From JAZBPO01 sp963691775 (lineage in GTDB: Bacteria; Pseudomonadota; Gammaproteobacteria; Pseudomonadales; Azotimanducaceae): a DNA stretch of 64,000 nt. Below, piece after piece: positions 17,456 through 26,181 of the stretch. Where the stretch lies: contig OY829369.1 in NCBI GenBank assembly GCA_963691775.1, positions 2,418,001-2,482,000 on the forward strand. Direction: 5' to 3'. The notes under the pieces were generated by a model. That model did not search any database, was not told where the DNA came from, and saw only the letters and a program-made list of their open reading frames with translations. The position numbers and the translations under genes were made by a program. The first letter of the stretch is position 1. Every line of letters starts with the position of its first letter.

Positions 17456-18720
17456 TGCCCCGGCGCCTTGATGGGATCAAGGAAAGACGCGCGTCCGCGC
17501 AATCGCATGAGCGCGTTATGAGGTGCACTGAGATCCGGCGCACGCACGGCAACGCGCTCGCCTTCCAGTCGCGCCAGCGCGCTCAACAGGCCCCGTACGG
17601 AGCCGTCCTCGACGTCAAAGTAGTCTTCGGTCCAGCGTCGCGCCTCGGCGAGCGCCAAGCGCCAGACCTCGGCATCCTTGCGCAGCAGCGCGAGCTGGGC
17701 CTGCTCGATCTTCAACAGGAGATTGTGGCGGACAAAGGCGGCATCGCCAGGCGCTACCAGCGTACGAACGGGGGCCGGCCGATGCACCCGAAAGTCCACG
17801 AGGCCGGCAAAACGGTCGCGCAGCATCTCGGTCCAGGGTACTTCCCCATCCTCTCGCGCGATGGCCGCATCATCAGAGAGGTCCGCACCGCGGGTCGTCG
17901 CACCTTCGTAAGCGCGCATGTCGAGCGGCAGCTCATTGACCACCTCGCCCAGCGCCTCGAGCTCGAGGTACAGGCCGGTGCGATCCACCGCCACTGCCGT
18001 GCGAAGCTCGGCAAGCGCTTCCGCAATGCGCTCGCGCACCGGCAGGAGTCCGAAGTCGTCGATCTCCCGCAGCAGCTCGTCGGCGGCTCGCAGCAGCGCC
18101 TCTGCGCCAGCGCGATCACCCTCGACACCGGCACGTAAATTGGCGACGCGAAGCAGATAAGCGGTTTCCGCGATTCGCCACTGACGGTCGTCGATAGGTG
18201 ACTCGGAGCCGACGTCGGAGGCGAGTGATCGAAGCGCCTGCGACAGCTCCTCGATTCCTGAACGGACCTCGGCTTCTCGTTCAAGGGCGGCGCGCCGGAG
18301 GCGCTCTGAGTTCCGGAGCTCGGCTTCAAGCGCCGCGATGCGCTGCTCCGCCCGCTCGATCGTCGGTACCGGCAAGTAGTCGAACGGGTCCGTGCCCTGG
18401 TATACGAGCCAGCCCACGGCACCGCCCACTGACGCCAACCAGATCAGGATCAGAAAAAGCGCGAAAACGGCTATGCCCCGTCCGCTCTTCGGCTGCACTA
18501 CAGACGCGCCCGCGTGCGCGCCATGAAGCGCCGCCGGGGTCGCAGCGACCTGGGGCCTGCTTCGGCCAAGGGCGGCCCTGTCTGCCTCCGCAGCAGGCGC
18601 ATGCCCGGAATCCGCCGCAGCGGGGGGCTCCTTCGCAGGCGCAGTCGCAGCCGTCTCGAACCAATCCCCCAGACGGTTATCGCCACCTTCATCCCGCGGC
18701 CGATCGGGGCCGTCGCTCAC
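17452..18720 (-). CDS. hemX: HemX, putative uroporphyrinogen-III C-methyltransferase family membrane protein
   Basis: The 422-residue protein has a long polar, Ala/Pro-rich N-terminus (about 85 residues), a single transmembrane segment (GIAVFALFLILIWLASVGGAVGWLVY), a coiled-coil stretch (RAEQRIAALEAELRNSERLRRA in overlapping heptads) and a helical C-terminal domain with WRIAETAYLLRVANLR. That last segment is a hallmark of gammaproteobacterial HemX. Despite the database name, methyltransferase activity has not been established for this family, and no SAM-binding motif is visible. It overlaps hemD and hemY by 4 bp each. A role as scaffold of heme-synthesis enzymes at the membrane is an inference. 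Confidence 0.9.
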   Translation of the reverse strand: MSDGPDRPRDEGGDNRLGDWFETAATAPAKEPPAAADSGHAPAAEADRAALGRSRPQVAATPAALHGAHAGASVVQPKSGRGIAVFALFLILIWLASVGGAVGWLVYQGTDPFDYLPVPTIERAEQRIAALEAELRNSERLRRAALEREAEVRSGIEELSQALRSLASDVGSESPIDDRQWRIAETAYLLRVANLRAGVEGDRAGAEALLRAADELLREIDDFGLLPVRERIAEALAELRTAVAVDRTGLYLELEALGEVVNELPLDMRAYEGATTRGADLSDDAAIAREDGEVPWTEMLRDRFAGLVDFRVHRPAPVRTLVAPGDAAFVRHNLLLKIEQAQLALLRKDAEVWRLALAEARRWTEDYFDVEDGSVRGLLSALARLEGERVAVRAPDLSAPHNALMRLRGRASFLDPIKAPGQ

Positions 18721-19463
18721 TGCTGCTCTCCCTGATGCCCCGCCTCGACCAGCCCGAGGGAGGCGAGCGCACGAACCGTTGCCTCAGCGCTCGCGCCCTC
18801 CATCGTACGGACCCGCCGGAAACCGCGCGCGCGCGCGTGCGCCGCTACACGTTCTGACGGTACCAGCAGCGGCACCTCCGTGAACCGCGCTCCACCGCTG
18901 GAAACAAACGCATCAACGATTTCGGCGCTCGTCGCGACCGCGGCCGAAACGGTCGCTCGCGAAGGCAGTTCGGCCGCTACGGCGCGCCGCGAGTAGACGA
19001 TGAGATGCTCAACGCGCTGCCCGCGTGCCTGCAGACCCTCGGCGAGCACCTCCCGTCCGCCTGCTCCGCGTACGATGAGCACACGCTCCATACGCTTGAG
19101 CGACTCCATAGAGAGCAAGCCTTCACTTCGCTCATCATTGGGCGCCAGAGCCGCAAGGCCCCATTCGGCAAGGACACTCTGCGTACGCTCGCCGACAGCG
19201 AACCAGCGAAGTCTCGCAGGGAACTGCGGCCAGTGCGCATCGAACGCGGCAAGCCCTAGACGAGCCGCCGGAGCGCTCACGCAAATGACCGCGTCGAATT
19301 CGTCGAGGCGCTGGACAAGGGCCCGCGAGGCAGGCGTTTCAGGCTCCGGGTCGACCGCAAGCACCGGTGCGATCTGCGCCCGAATGCCCGCGGCCGCCAG
19401 CGCGGCAGCCGTATCGTCCGCACCGGGCTGCGGACGCAGCACCAGCACGGCGCTCCCGGTCAC
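18717..19463 (-). CDS. hemD: Uroporphyrinogen-III synthase
   Basis: The 248-residue protein has the bilobal HemD pattern: an N-terminal VLVLRPQPGADD start, a middle 'DAVICVSAPAARLGLAAF' segment (where family members read 'FTSxNAV'), 'RWFAVGERTQSVLAEWG', and 'VLIVRGAGGREVLAEGL'. It closes hydroxymethylbilane to uroporphyrinogen III with inversion of ring D. Sequence conservation in this family is always low, so position also carries weight. It lies between hemC and hemX with 4-bp overlaps on both sides. Confidence 0.92.
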   Translation of the reverse strand: MTGSAVLVLRPQPGADDTAAALAAAGIRAQIAPVLAVDPEPETPASRALVQRLDEFDAVICVSAPAARLGLAAFDAHWPQFPARLRWFAVGERTQSVLAEWGLAALAPNDERSEGLLSMESLKRMERVLIVRGAGGREVLAEGLQARGQRVEHLIVYSRRAVAAELPSRATVSAAVATSAEIVDAFVSSGGARFTEVPLLVPSERVAAHARARGFRRVRTMEGASAEATVRALASLGLVEAGHQGEQQ

Positions 19464-20425
19464 GAAACGGATCCGCGCTCCGCGGACTTCTCTGACGCCG
19501 CGATCGCCGCTTCAAGGATCGGACCGGCCCCCTGTGCCAGCAGGGCGTCGGCACAGGCGCCGCCGACCGCGAGGGCATCGCCCCCTTCCGCGCGCGCACG
19601 CACGGTCTGCGTACCGTCCAGGCTCGTCACCAGCCCTTCGAGGCGCAGCACATTGCCTTCGAGGACCGCATGGGCTGCGAGCGGCACGGAACAGCTCCCA
19701 CCGAGGCGCAGACTGACCTCGCGCTCAGCGCGCACGCAGTCGGATGTGACAGCGTCACCGAGCGGCGCCAGCAGGGCGCGCGTTTCGGCGTCCGCTTCGC
19801 GGCATTCGATGCCGACGGCACCCTGACCGCCGGCAGGCAGGAACTCCGGCGGCACCAGGCGGCTGGTGATTCGGTCGCCGAGGCCGAGGCGGATCAGGCC
19901 GGCGCTAGCCAGTACGATTGCATCGAATTCGCCGTCGTCCAGCTTGCGTAGACGCGTCTCAACGTTGCCGCGTACCGGGGCTGTCTGCAGATCGGGCCGC
20001 CGGGCACGCACTTGGCTCGCCCGGCGCAGGCTTGCAGTACCCACACAGCCCCCTGCGGGCAGATCCGTAAGCGTCGCCGCGTCGACATCCGCGCGAACGA
20101 CAAGCGCATCGCTCGGGTCTTCGCGCTCACAGATCTCCGCAAGCATGAGCCCGGCAGGAAAGCTCACCGGCACGTCCTTCATCGAATGGACTGCGATGTC
20201 CGCCGTGCCGTCGAGCAGCGCCGCCTCGAGTTCTTTCACGAACCAGCCCTTGCCACCAATTTCCGACAGCGGCGCCGCAAGAAAGCGATCTCCGCGCGTC
20301 TTCATCTCGATCAGTTCGACCTCGATACCGGAATGCGCCTCCCGGAGGCGATCACGCACCCAGTGCGCTTGCCAGAGGGCGAGATTGGAGGATCGGGTGG
20401 CAATTCGAATCTTGGCGGAAGCCAT
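19460..20425 (-). CDS. hemC: Hydroxymethylbilane synthase (porphobilinogen deaminase)
   Basis: The 321-residue enzyme polymerises four porphobilinogens. Visible motifs are the N-terminal IRIATRSSNLALWQA, the KDVP segment (AVHSMKDVPVSFP), the arginine-rich substrate site (GTASLRRASQVRARRPDL), and the cofactor-attachment loop LGGSCSVPLAAHA, whose cysteine carries the dipyrromethane cofactor. I chose ATG 20425 (MASAKIRIATRSS) over an upstream start that adds 29 unrelated residues. It starts 34 bp after the algR stop, suggesting the two-component genes and hemCDXY are transcribed together, as in pseudomonads. Confidence 0.96.
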   Translation of the reverse strand: MASAKIRIATRSSNLALWQAHWVRDRLREAHSGIEVELIEMKTRGDRFLAAPLSEIGGKGWFVKELEAALLDGTADIAVHSMKDVPVSFPAGLMLAEICEREDPSDALVVRADVDAATLTDLPAGGCVGTASLRRASQVRARRPDLQTAPVRGNVETRLRKLDDGEFDAIVLASAGLIRLGLGDRITSRLVPPEFLPAGGQGAVGIECREADAETRALLAPLGDAVTSDCVRAEREVSLRLGGSCSVPLAAHAVLEGNVLRLEGLVTSLDGTQTVRARAEGGDALAVGGACADALLAQGAGPILEAAIAASEKSAERGSVS

Positions 20426-20459
20426 GGGACTCCAGCGGGACGCGCCCGCGCAGACGGCG

Positions 20460-21194
20460 TCAAAGAGACTGAATGAAACGGCGCAGGCCGGATACGTGAC
20501 GTCGCGAGACATCGAGCCGGTCGTCGATACCGCGCAGGCGCACCTGGTAATGGCCTTGAGCGTCGCGCTCCAGCCCCTCCAGGAACTTTACGGCAACGAT
20601 CGCGTTACGATGAATGCGGATGAAGCGCTCGCCAAATTCTGATTCGAGCTGGCGAAGCGTGTCGTCGATCAACAGTTCGCCTTCCGGCCAGCGCACCGTC
20701 ACATACTTCTGGTCTGCCTGGAAAAAACGCACCTCATCGACCGGAACAAGCTCTATACCTCTGCGCGTTCGTGCGCTGATGTGCGTTCGCGACTCGCTGC
20801 CGACGTCGTCATCGACCAAAGCGGTGATCTGTGCCCTGTTCGCACGACGAGCACGCGACAGCGCATCCTCGAGATCCGCCGAACGTACTGGTTTGAGCAG
20901 ATAGCCGATGGCCTGCACATCGAAGGCTTCTATGGCGTGTTCTTCGAACGCCGTACAGAAGATGACCGCCGGCGGAGCGTCCATTTGCGAGATATGGCGT
21001 GCCGCTTCGAGCCCATCCATTCCCGGCATGCGTATATCAAGCAGAATCACGTCCGGCGCGAGCGCCTGCGCCTGCTCCACCGCCTCGAGACCGTGCCTGG
21101 CTTCACCGACAACGCTATAGCCCTCCATGCGCTCGAGAATGCGCACGAGTCGATCTCGGGCGAGCTGCTCGTCGTCGACAACGAGGATCTTCAT
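20460..21194 (-). CDS. algR: LytTR-type response regulator, AlgR-like
   Basis: The 244-residue protein has an N-terminal receiver domain (acidic pocket D7-D8, phospho-acceptor D53 in LLDIRMPGMDG, K in LLKPVRSADL) and a C-terminal LytTR DNA-binding domain (VDEVRFFQADQKYVTVRW, RFIRIHRNAIVAV). AlgR of Pseudomonas has the same architecture, length and place just upstream of hemC, and there controls alginate, motility and virulence genes. Here only the orthology is supported; the targets are unknown. The cognate kinase gene precedes it by 11 bp. Confidence 0.92.
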   Translation of the reverse strand: MKILVVDDEQLARDRLVRILERMEGYSVVGEARHGLEAVEQAQALAPDVILLDIRMPGMDGLEAARHISQMDAPPAVIFCTAFEEHAIEAFDVQAIGYLLKPVRSADLEDALSRARRANRAQITALVDDDVGSESRTHISARTRRGIELVPVDEVRFFQADQKYVTVRWPEGELLIDDTLRQLESEFGERFIRIHRNAIVAVKFLEGLERDAQGHYQVRLRGIDDRLDVSRRHVSGLRRFIQSL

Positions 21195-21205
21195 CCCTGC
21201 CTCCG

Positions 21206-22426
21206 TCAGCCGCCGGTGCCATCGCCACCGGCCGCGTCCTGCCCCTGAACGACAGGATAACTCAGTCGCGTCACGAACCGCTCGCCCTCGGGACCCGTTT
21301 CGACCTCCGCTCTCAGAGCGGCAGAGGGGCCATAGAGAACCGCTAGCCGCGAGCGAATGTTGGCCAGTGCCATGCGATTGCCCGAGCTGTGCTTGCCGGC
21401 GCGGGCGCTGTCCGGCGGCACCGGATTGGTCAGCAAGATCTCGACCCGTTCATCATCGATATGAATCTCCATGACGATACAGCCGCCTTCTGGAAGCGGC
21501 TGAATACCGTGGTAGATGGCGTTTTCCACAAGGGGCTGGAGCGTCAACAGCGGTATCTGCACGCCGTGCGGGATGAGATCGGCCCGCCATTCCACTTCCA
21601 GGCGATCGCCCAGGCGCAGACGCTCGATACGTACGTAGCGATCGCAGAGATCGAGCTCCGTCTGCAGCGGCACCTGCTGCCCCGCCTCTCCGAGCGATGC
21701 CCGGAACAGCTCCGACAGATCCTCGACAACCGTTTCGGCCGTTTCCGGGTCGGTCTCGATCAACGACGCGATGATGTTCATGGAGTTGAACAGAAAGTGA
21801 GGCCTGATGCGGGACTGAAGCGCCTGCACTCGCAGGCGCAATTCCGACTGCTCACGTGCACGCAGGGTCTGCTGTACGTACAGGTAGCGCAGAAGCATGC
21901 CAGCAATGATCATGCCGGCCGCGACGATGCGCAGCACCACCCACCAGTCCGGGTCCTGCACCGCCAGCGGCGGCGGCATGCCGATCAGCTCGCGAACAGC
22001 CGCCGAGAAATTCCCGCTGATGGCGAGCTGCCCGATGGCGGCAAAGACCCCGATGATCGCGACCAGCATGCCCCAGGCCAGAAAGCCACCGGCCACGAGC
22101 GTCATACGCTCGAACATTCGACGCGCTGCGCACAGAGCGCCCGCGCTTCCCAGCGCACACCACTGCACAAAGAGAGACACGATGGCGAACCTGACCCAGC
22201 TTGGATAGGCGGACAGCAGGGTGACGACAACGGCAAGAAGTTCAGCGGCAATGAAGACGGCGGTAAGCGCGATCGGCGTACACAGCTCGGGAATCGTGAA
22301 CCGATCGTCCGGAGCAGGGACGTCACCCGTGGTGCCTGTCTGTGCGCTCAAGCCCAGCTCCCCGTCCGAGGCGCGAGATGCCTCCGATATACTGCCGCGC
22401 CGTTCGATCCGGACACCCCGGAGCAT
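21206..22426 (-). CDS. algZ: LytS/AlgZ-type sensor histidine kinase
   Basis: This is a membrane sensor of up to 406 residues. About four or more transmembrane segments lie between residues 50 and 210. A His_kinase domain follows, with the phospho-accepting His in RIRPHFLFNSMNII, and then an ATPase domain with the N-box PLVENAIYHGI and a G-type motif GNRMALANIRSRL. The RPHFLFN motif and the context (algR next, hemC after it) identify the AlgZ/FimS group. The start is uncertain. ATG 22426 would place the first codons over the presumed argH promoter, and a TTG near 22350 is an alternative that leaves the conserved part intact. Confidence 0.9.
   Translation of the reverse strand: MLRGVRIERRGSISEASRASDGELGLSAQTGTTGDVPAPDDRFTIPELCTPIALTAVFIAAELLAVVVTLLSAYPSWVRFAIVSLFVQWCALGSAGALCAARRMFERMTLVAGGFLAWGMLVAIIGVFAAIGQLAISGNFSAAVRELIGMPPPLAVQDPDWWVVLRIVAAGMIIAGMLLRYLYVQQTLRAREQSELRLRVQALQSRIRPHFLFNSMNIIASLIETDPETAETVVEDLSELFRASLGEAGQQVPLQTELDLCDRYVRIERLRLGDRLEVEWRADLIPHGVQIPLLTLQPLVENAIYHGIQPLPEGGCIVMEIHIDDERVEILLTNPVPPDSARAGKHSSGNRMALANIRSRLAVLYGPSAALRAEVETGPEGERFVTRLSYPVVQGQDAAGGDGTGG
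22388..22393 (+). promoter_or_regulatory. Candidate -10 box of the argH promoter
   Basis: TATACT lies 57 bp before the argH start codon, followed by GC-rich sequence. No good -35 hexamer is seen at the usual distance. It falls inside the first codons of the longest algZ reading frame. Confidence 0.35.
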
Positions 22427-22450
22427 CGCGCCAAGAGGGCACCGCGCATC

Positions 22451-23845
22451 ATGACTGATTCATCCGACAAACTGTGGGGCGGCCGCTTTGCCGAACCCAC
22501 AGATGCGTTCGTGGAACGTTTCACCGCTTCACAGGCCTTCGATCGCAGGCTCTTCCGTGAAGACGTCGAAGGCTCGATGGCGCACGCTCGCATGTTATTC
22601 AAGGTCGGTGTACTCGACCAGACGGAGCGCGACGCCATCCTCGGCGGCTTGGAAGTGATCGCGGGCGAAATCGAACGCAACGAATTTTCCTGGTCGGTCG
22701 CGCGCGAAGACGTCCACATGAACATCGAGGCGCGGCTCACGGAGCTTGTTGGGGATGCCGGCAAGAAGCTGCACACTGGCCGCTCCCGAAACGACCAGGT
22801 CGCCACCGATATCCGGCTCTGGCTGCGCCGGGCAATCGATGGTCTCGACGCAGAACTGGTGCGCCTTTGCGAAGCCCTGCTTGAACGAGCGGAAACCTAT
22901 GCCGGAACCGTCATGCCCGGCTTCACGCACCTGCAGACCGCGCAACCCGTCACCTTCGGCCACCACCTCCTCGCCTGGTTCGAGATGCTGTTGCGCGATC
23001 GGGAGCGTCTCGCGGACTGCCGCCGGCGCGTGGATACAATGCCACTCGGCGCGGCAGCGCTCGCCGGCACGACCTTTCCGATCGACCGTGCGCACACGGC
23101 AGAACTCCTCGCTTTCTCACGCATCGCAGAAAACTCTCTCGACGCGGTCAGCGACCGGGACTTCGCTATCGAGTTCGCCGCCTGGGCATCACTGACGATG
23201 ACCCATCTTTCGCGTTTCTCCGAGGAACTCGTGCTGTGGACCTCCGCGCAGTTCGGATTCGTCGAGCTGCCGGACCGGTTCTGCACAGGCTCTTCGATCA
23301 TGCCGCAAAAGAAAAACCCGGACGTACCTGAACTCGTACGGGGAAAAACGGGACGAGTCGTTGGCCATCTGACGTCACTGCTTGTGCTCATGAAGTCGCA
23401 GCCGCTCGCGTACAACAAGGACAACCAGGAGGACAAAGAGCCCCTGTTCGACCTCGTGGACACGCTCGCGGACTGCCTGAAGGCCTATGCGGACATGATT
23501 CCCGCCGTCACGGCGCGCGCTGACAACATGCGCCTCGCCGCCACGCGCGGCTTCGCCACTGCGACCGACCTTGCAGACTATCTCGTCCGTCGCGGCGTGC
23601 CCTTCCGCGATGCTCATGAGGTCGTAGGTCGCGCCGTCGCACACGCCCTCGAGCAAGACTGTGATCTCGCCGATTTGCCGATCGAGACCCTGCGTGGCTT
23701 CTCGGGCGCGATTGCAGATGACGTCTACGAGATCCTCACCGTGGAAGGCTCCGTAGCCGCCCGCAACCATCTTGGCGGTACGGCCCCCGCACAGGTCCAC
23801 GCTGCAGTCGCACGCGGGCGCGAACGCCTCGCCGCAGGCAGCTGA
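22451..23845 (+). CDS. argH: Argininosuccinate lyase
   Basis: With ATG 22451 the protein is 464 residues, normal for ArgH. It opens with DKLWGGRFAEPTD, shows TGRSRNDQVATD, and carries the fumarase/aspartase-superfamily signature GSSIMPQKKNPD with the catalytic serine. It splits argininosuccinate into arginine and fumarate, the last step of arginine synthesis. The same frame stays open for 1 kb upstream antisense to algZ, but that part is not protein-like. No other arg gene is in the window. Confidence 0.97.
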   Translation: MTDSSDKLWGGRFAEPTDAFVERFTASQAFDRRLFREDVEGSMAHARMLFKVGVLDQTERDAILGGLEVIAGEIERNEFSWSVAREDVHMNIEARLTELVGDAGKKLHTGRSRNDQVATDIRLWLRRAIDGLDAELVRLCEALLERAETYAGTVMPGFTHLQTAQPVTFGHHLLAWFEMLLRDRERLADCRRRVDTMPLGAAALAGTTFPIDRAHTAELLAFSRIAENSLDAVSDRDFAIEFAAWASLTMTHLSRFSEELVLWTSAQFGFVELPDRFCTGSSIMPQKKNPDVPELVRGKTGRVVGHLTSLLVLMKSQPLAYNKDNQEDKEPLFDLVDTLADCLKAYADMIPAVTARADNMRLAATRGFATATDLADYLVRRGVPFRDAHEVVGRAVAHALEQDCDLADLPIETLRGFSGAIADDVYEILTVEGSVAARNHLGGTAPAQVHAAVARGRERLAAGS

Positions 23846-23863
23846 TCCGACGCCCGACGCTGG

Positions 23864-23869
23864 TATGAT
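23864..23869 (+). promoter_or_regulatory. Candidate -10 box before lptM-lysA
   Basis: TATGAT lies 33 bp before the lptM start and just after argH, a plausible start point for the lptM-lysA-dapF-DUF484-xerC-yigB unit. No clear -35 element is visible. Confidence 0.4.
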
Positions 23870-23902
23870 CCCGCATCGCCCGCCCCGGACCCGGAGCCCT
23901 TC

Positions 23903-24076
23903 ATGACCGCCCATACGCGCCTGCTGCTCGTTGCGACCACCGTCGCCCTGCTCGCCGCGAGCTGTGGTCAGAAAGGGCCTCTGACGCTGCCTGAAGATGA
24001 GTCGAGCACAACTGCCCCGGCCGACCGGCTCATCAGCGGTCTAGACGGGGTGGACAGCGGCACTCGCCTGCTCTGA
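23903..24076 (+). CDS. lptM: LptM (YifL-like) small lipoprotein
   Basis: This 57-residue ORF encodes a lipoprotein. It has a hydrophobic signal (RLLLVATTVALLAAS) and the acylated Cys21 followed by CGQKGPLTLP. 'CGxKGPLxxP' right after the lipobox is the signature of LptM/YifL. In E. coli that protein helps the outer-membrane LPS translocon LptDE mature by supporting correct LptD disulfides. The position, 3 bp ahead of lysA, is the conserved location of this gene. It is short enough to be missed by automatic calling. Confidence 0.88.
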   Translation: MTAHTRLLLVATTVALLAASCGQKGPLTLPEDESSTTAPADRLISGLDGVDSGTRLL

Positions 24077-24079
24077 CCC

Positions 24080-25330
24080 ATGCCCGGATTCGAACGCCTG
24101 CAGGGAAGACTCTGCGTCGACGGGGTGCCCCTCGACGACGTGGCGGCGCGCGTTGGTACGCCCACCTACGTGTATTCAGGCGCGCTCATCCGTGCCCGCT
24201 ACGCGGCCTTCAGCGAGGCCTTTGCAGCCCATCGCCATCAGATCTGCTACGCCGTAAAGGCGAACTCCAACCTCTCTGTCCTACGGCTGCTCGCGGATCT
24301 CGGCGCCGGCTTCGATATCGTCTCCGGCGGTGAACTCGAGCGCGTCATTCGCGCCGGCGGAGATCCCGCTCGCGTCGTCTTCTCCGGCGTCGGCAAGACA
24401 GCTACCGAGATCGAGGAAGCACTCGCCGCCGGCATCGGTTGCTTCAACGTCGAATCGGAGATGGAGCTCGATCGCATCGAAGCCATCGCGCGCGCTCGCG
24501 GGGTACTGGCCCCCGTGTCCGTGCGCGTGAACCCCGATGTCGACGCCAGAACCCACCCGTACATCTCCACCGGCTTGAAGGAAAACAAGTTCGGCGTGCC
24601 GACGGGCGAAATCATGAGCCTGTACCGCCGTATCGAGAACAGTGACGCCCTGCACTCACTAGGCATCGACTGCCACATCGGCTCACAGCTGACGGACATT
24701 GCGCCATTCCTTGAGGCCCTCGACCGGCTCCTGGAGCTTGTCGATGCGCTCGCAGCGGAAGGCATCTCGGTCGACCATCTCGATCTCGGTGGCGGTCTCG
24801 GCGTGCGCTACGCCGACGAGACGCCACCGGACCTGGAGGCCTACGCGCGCGGCATCAAGGATCGCCTGGGCGATCGCGCTCTGGCGTTGTTCTTCGAGCC
24901 GGGCCGCTGGATCGTCGGCGACGCGGGCGCCCTTCTCGTGCGCGCCCAATACCTGAAGGAGAACGGGGGCCGTGGCTTCCTCGTAGTCGACGGCGCCATG
25001 AATGATCTGCTGCGCCCGGCGCTGTACTCCGCGTGGCACGACATCGAGCTGGTGAGCGCACGGGACGAGCCTGCCACCCGCGTTCTGGATATCGTGGGCC
25101 CGGTCTGCGAGTCAGCGGATTTCCTCGGCAAGGAACGCCTGCTGCCTGCCCAGCCAGGTGACTTGCTGGCAGTGCGCAGCGCGGGCGCATACGGCTTCGG
25201 CATGAGCTCGAACTACAACTCCCGCGGTCGTGCTGCGGAGGTGCTCGTCGACCACGGTGAGATGCGCGTGGTGCGTCGGCGCGAGACCATCGAGGATCAG
25301 CTTGCAGCAGAGCTGGAGGGCCTCATCTGA
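24080..25330 (+). CDS. lysA: Diaminopimelate decarboxylase
   Basis: The 416-residue fold-type III PLP enzyme carries the lysine that binds PLP in CYAVKANSNLSVL, the HIGSQL motif, the phosphate-binding GGGLGVRY, and the C-terminal catalytic Cys in GPVCESADFLG with GAYGFGMSSNYN. It decarboxylates meso-diaminopimelate to L-lysine. Its TGA stop shares one base with the dapF ATG (TGATG), so translation is coupled. Both genes belong to the lysine/peptidoglycan diaminopimelate branch. Confidence 0.97.
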   Translation: MPGFERLQGRLCVDGVPLDDVAARVGTPTYVYSGALIRARYAAFSEAFAAHRHQICYAVKANSNLSVLRLLADLGAGFDIVSGGELERVIRAGGDPARVVFSGVGKTATEIEEALAAGIGCFNVESEMELDRIEAIARARGVLAPVSVRVNPDVDARTHPYISTGLKENKFGVPTGEIMSLYRRIENSDALHSLGIDCHIGSQLTDIAPFLEALDRLLELVDALAAEGISVDHLDLGGGLGVRYADETPPDLEAYARGIKDRLGDRALALFFEPGRWIVGDAGALLVRAQYLKENGGRGFLVVDGAMNDLLRPALYSAWHDIELVSARDEPATRVLDIVGPVCESADFLGKERLLPAQPGDLLAVRSAGAYGFGMSSNYNSRGRAAEVLVDHGEMRVVRRRETIEDQLAAELEGLI

Positions 25331-26181
25331 TGGCCATCGAGTTCACGAAGATGCACGGGTTGGGCAACGACTTCGTGGTCGTGGACGCGGTGACTCAACG
25401 CGTCGAGTTGAGCGCGGAGCGGATTCGCGATCTCGGAGATCGCCATACCGGCATAGGGTTCGATCAATTGCTCATGGTCGAAACCCCGGATGACCCGGAA
25501 GCGGATTTCCGCTATCGCATCTTCAACGTCGACGGCAGCGAAGCCGAGCAGTGCGGCAACGGCGCGCGCTGCTTCGCGCGCTTCGTGCACGAACGAGAAC
25601 TCACTCGCAAGCAGCGCATCGTGCTGCAGACGAACACGAGCATGATCGCATGCACGCTCCAGGGCGATCGCGTGGAGGTCGACATGGGCGAGCCCGCGTT
25701 CGAGCCCGAGCGCGTGCCCTTCCTGGTCGAGCACGCCGAGCGTGTCGGCGACTCCAAGGGGTTCGGATCCTGGCGGCTCGATCTCGTCGACGCTTCAGTT
25801 GAGCTCGTTCCCGTCTCCATGGGCAATCCCCATGCAGTGATCTTCGTCGACGACGTCTCACGCGCTGACGTCGAACGCATCGGCTCCGCCGTTCAGCAAC
25901 ACGCGGCGTTTCCGGAAGGCGTCAACGTGGGCTTCTGCCAGATCGTGGATTCGGGCTTCGTCCGCCTGCGCGTGTATGAAAGGGCGGCTGGGGAAACACG
26001 CGCCTGCGGCTCCGGCGCCTGCGCCGCCGTTACGGCGGCGATCCTGCTCGGTCGCGTGAACAAGCGCGTGAAGGTATCACTGCCCGGCGGCAAGCTTCGC
26101 ATCGAATGGCAGGGCCCGGGAGGCGGCACTAGAATGACCGGGCCTGCGGAAAAAGCCTTCGAGGGGCGCCTGGAACCATGA
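25330..26181 (+). CDS. dapF: Diaminopimelate epimerase
   Basis: The 283-residue enzyme interconverts LL- and meso-diaminopimelate without a cofactor, using two cysteines. Both are present: one in EQCGNGARCFARF and one in ETRACGSGACAAV. The start FTKMHGLGNDFVVVD is the family N-terminus. It supplies meso-DAP for peptidoglycan cross-links and for LysA. It overlaps the DUF484 gene by 4 bp (ATGA at 26178). Confidence 0.97.
   Translation: MAIEFTKMHGLGNDFVVVDAVTQRVELSAERIRDLGDRHTGIGFDQLLMVETPDDPEADFRYRIFNVDGSEAEQCGNGARCFARFVHERELTRKQRIVLQTNTSMIACTLQGDRVEVDMGEPAFEPERVPFLVEHAERVGDSKGFGSWRLDLVDASVELVPVSMGNPHAVIFVDDVSRADVERIGSAVQQHAAFPEGVNVGFCQIVDSGFVRLRVYERAAGETRACGSGACAAVTAAILLGRVNKRVKVSLPGGKLRIEWQGPGGGTRMTGPAEKAFEGRLEP

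Noticed and set aside
21389..22450. Long N-terminal extension of argH
   Set aside because: It is antisense to algZ. The ArgH family start matches ATG 22451.
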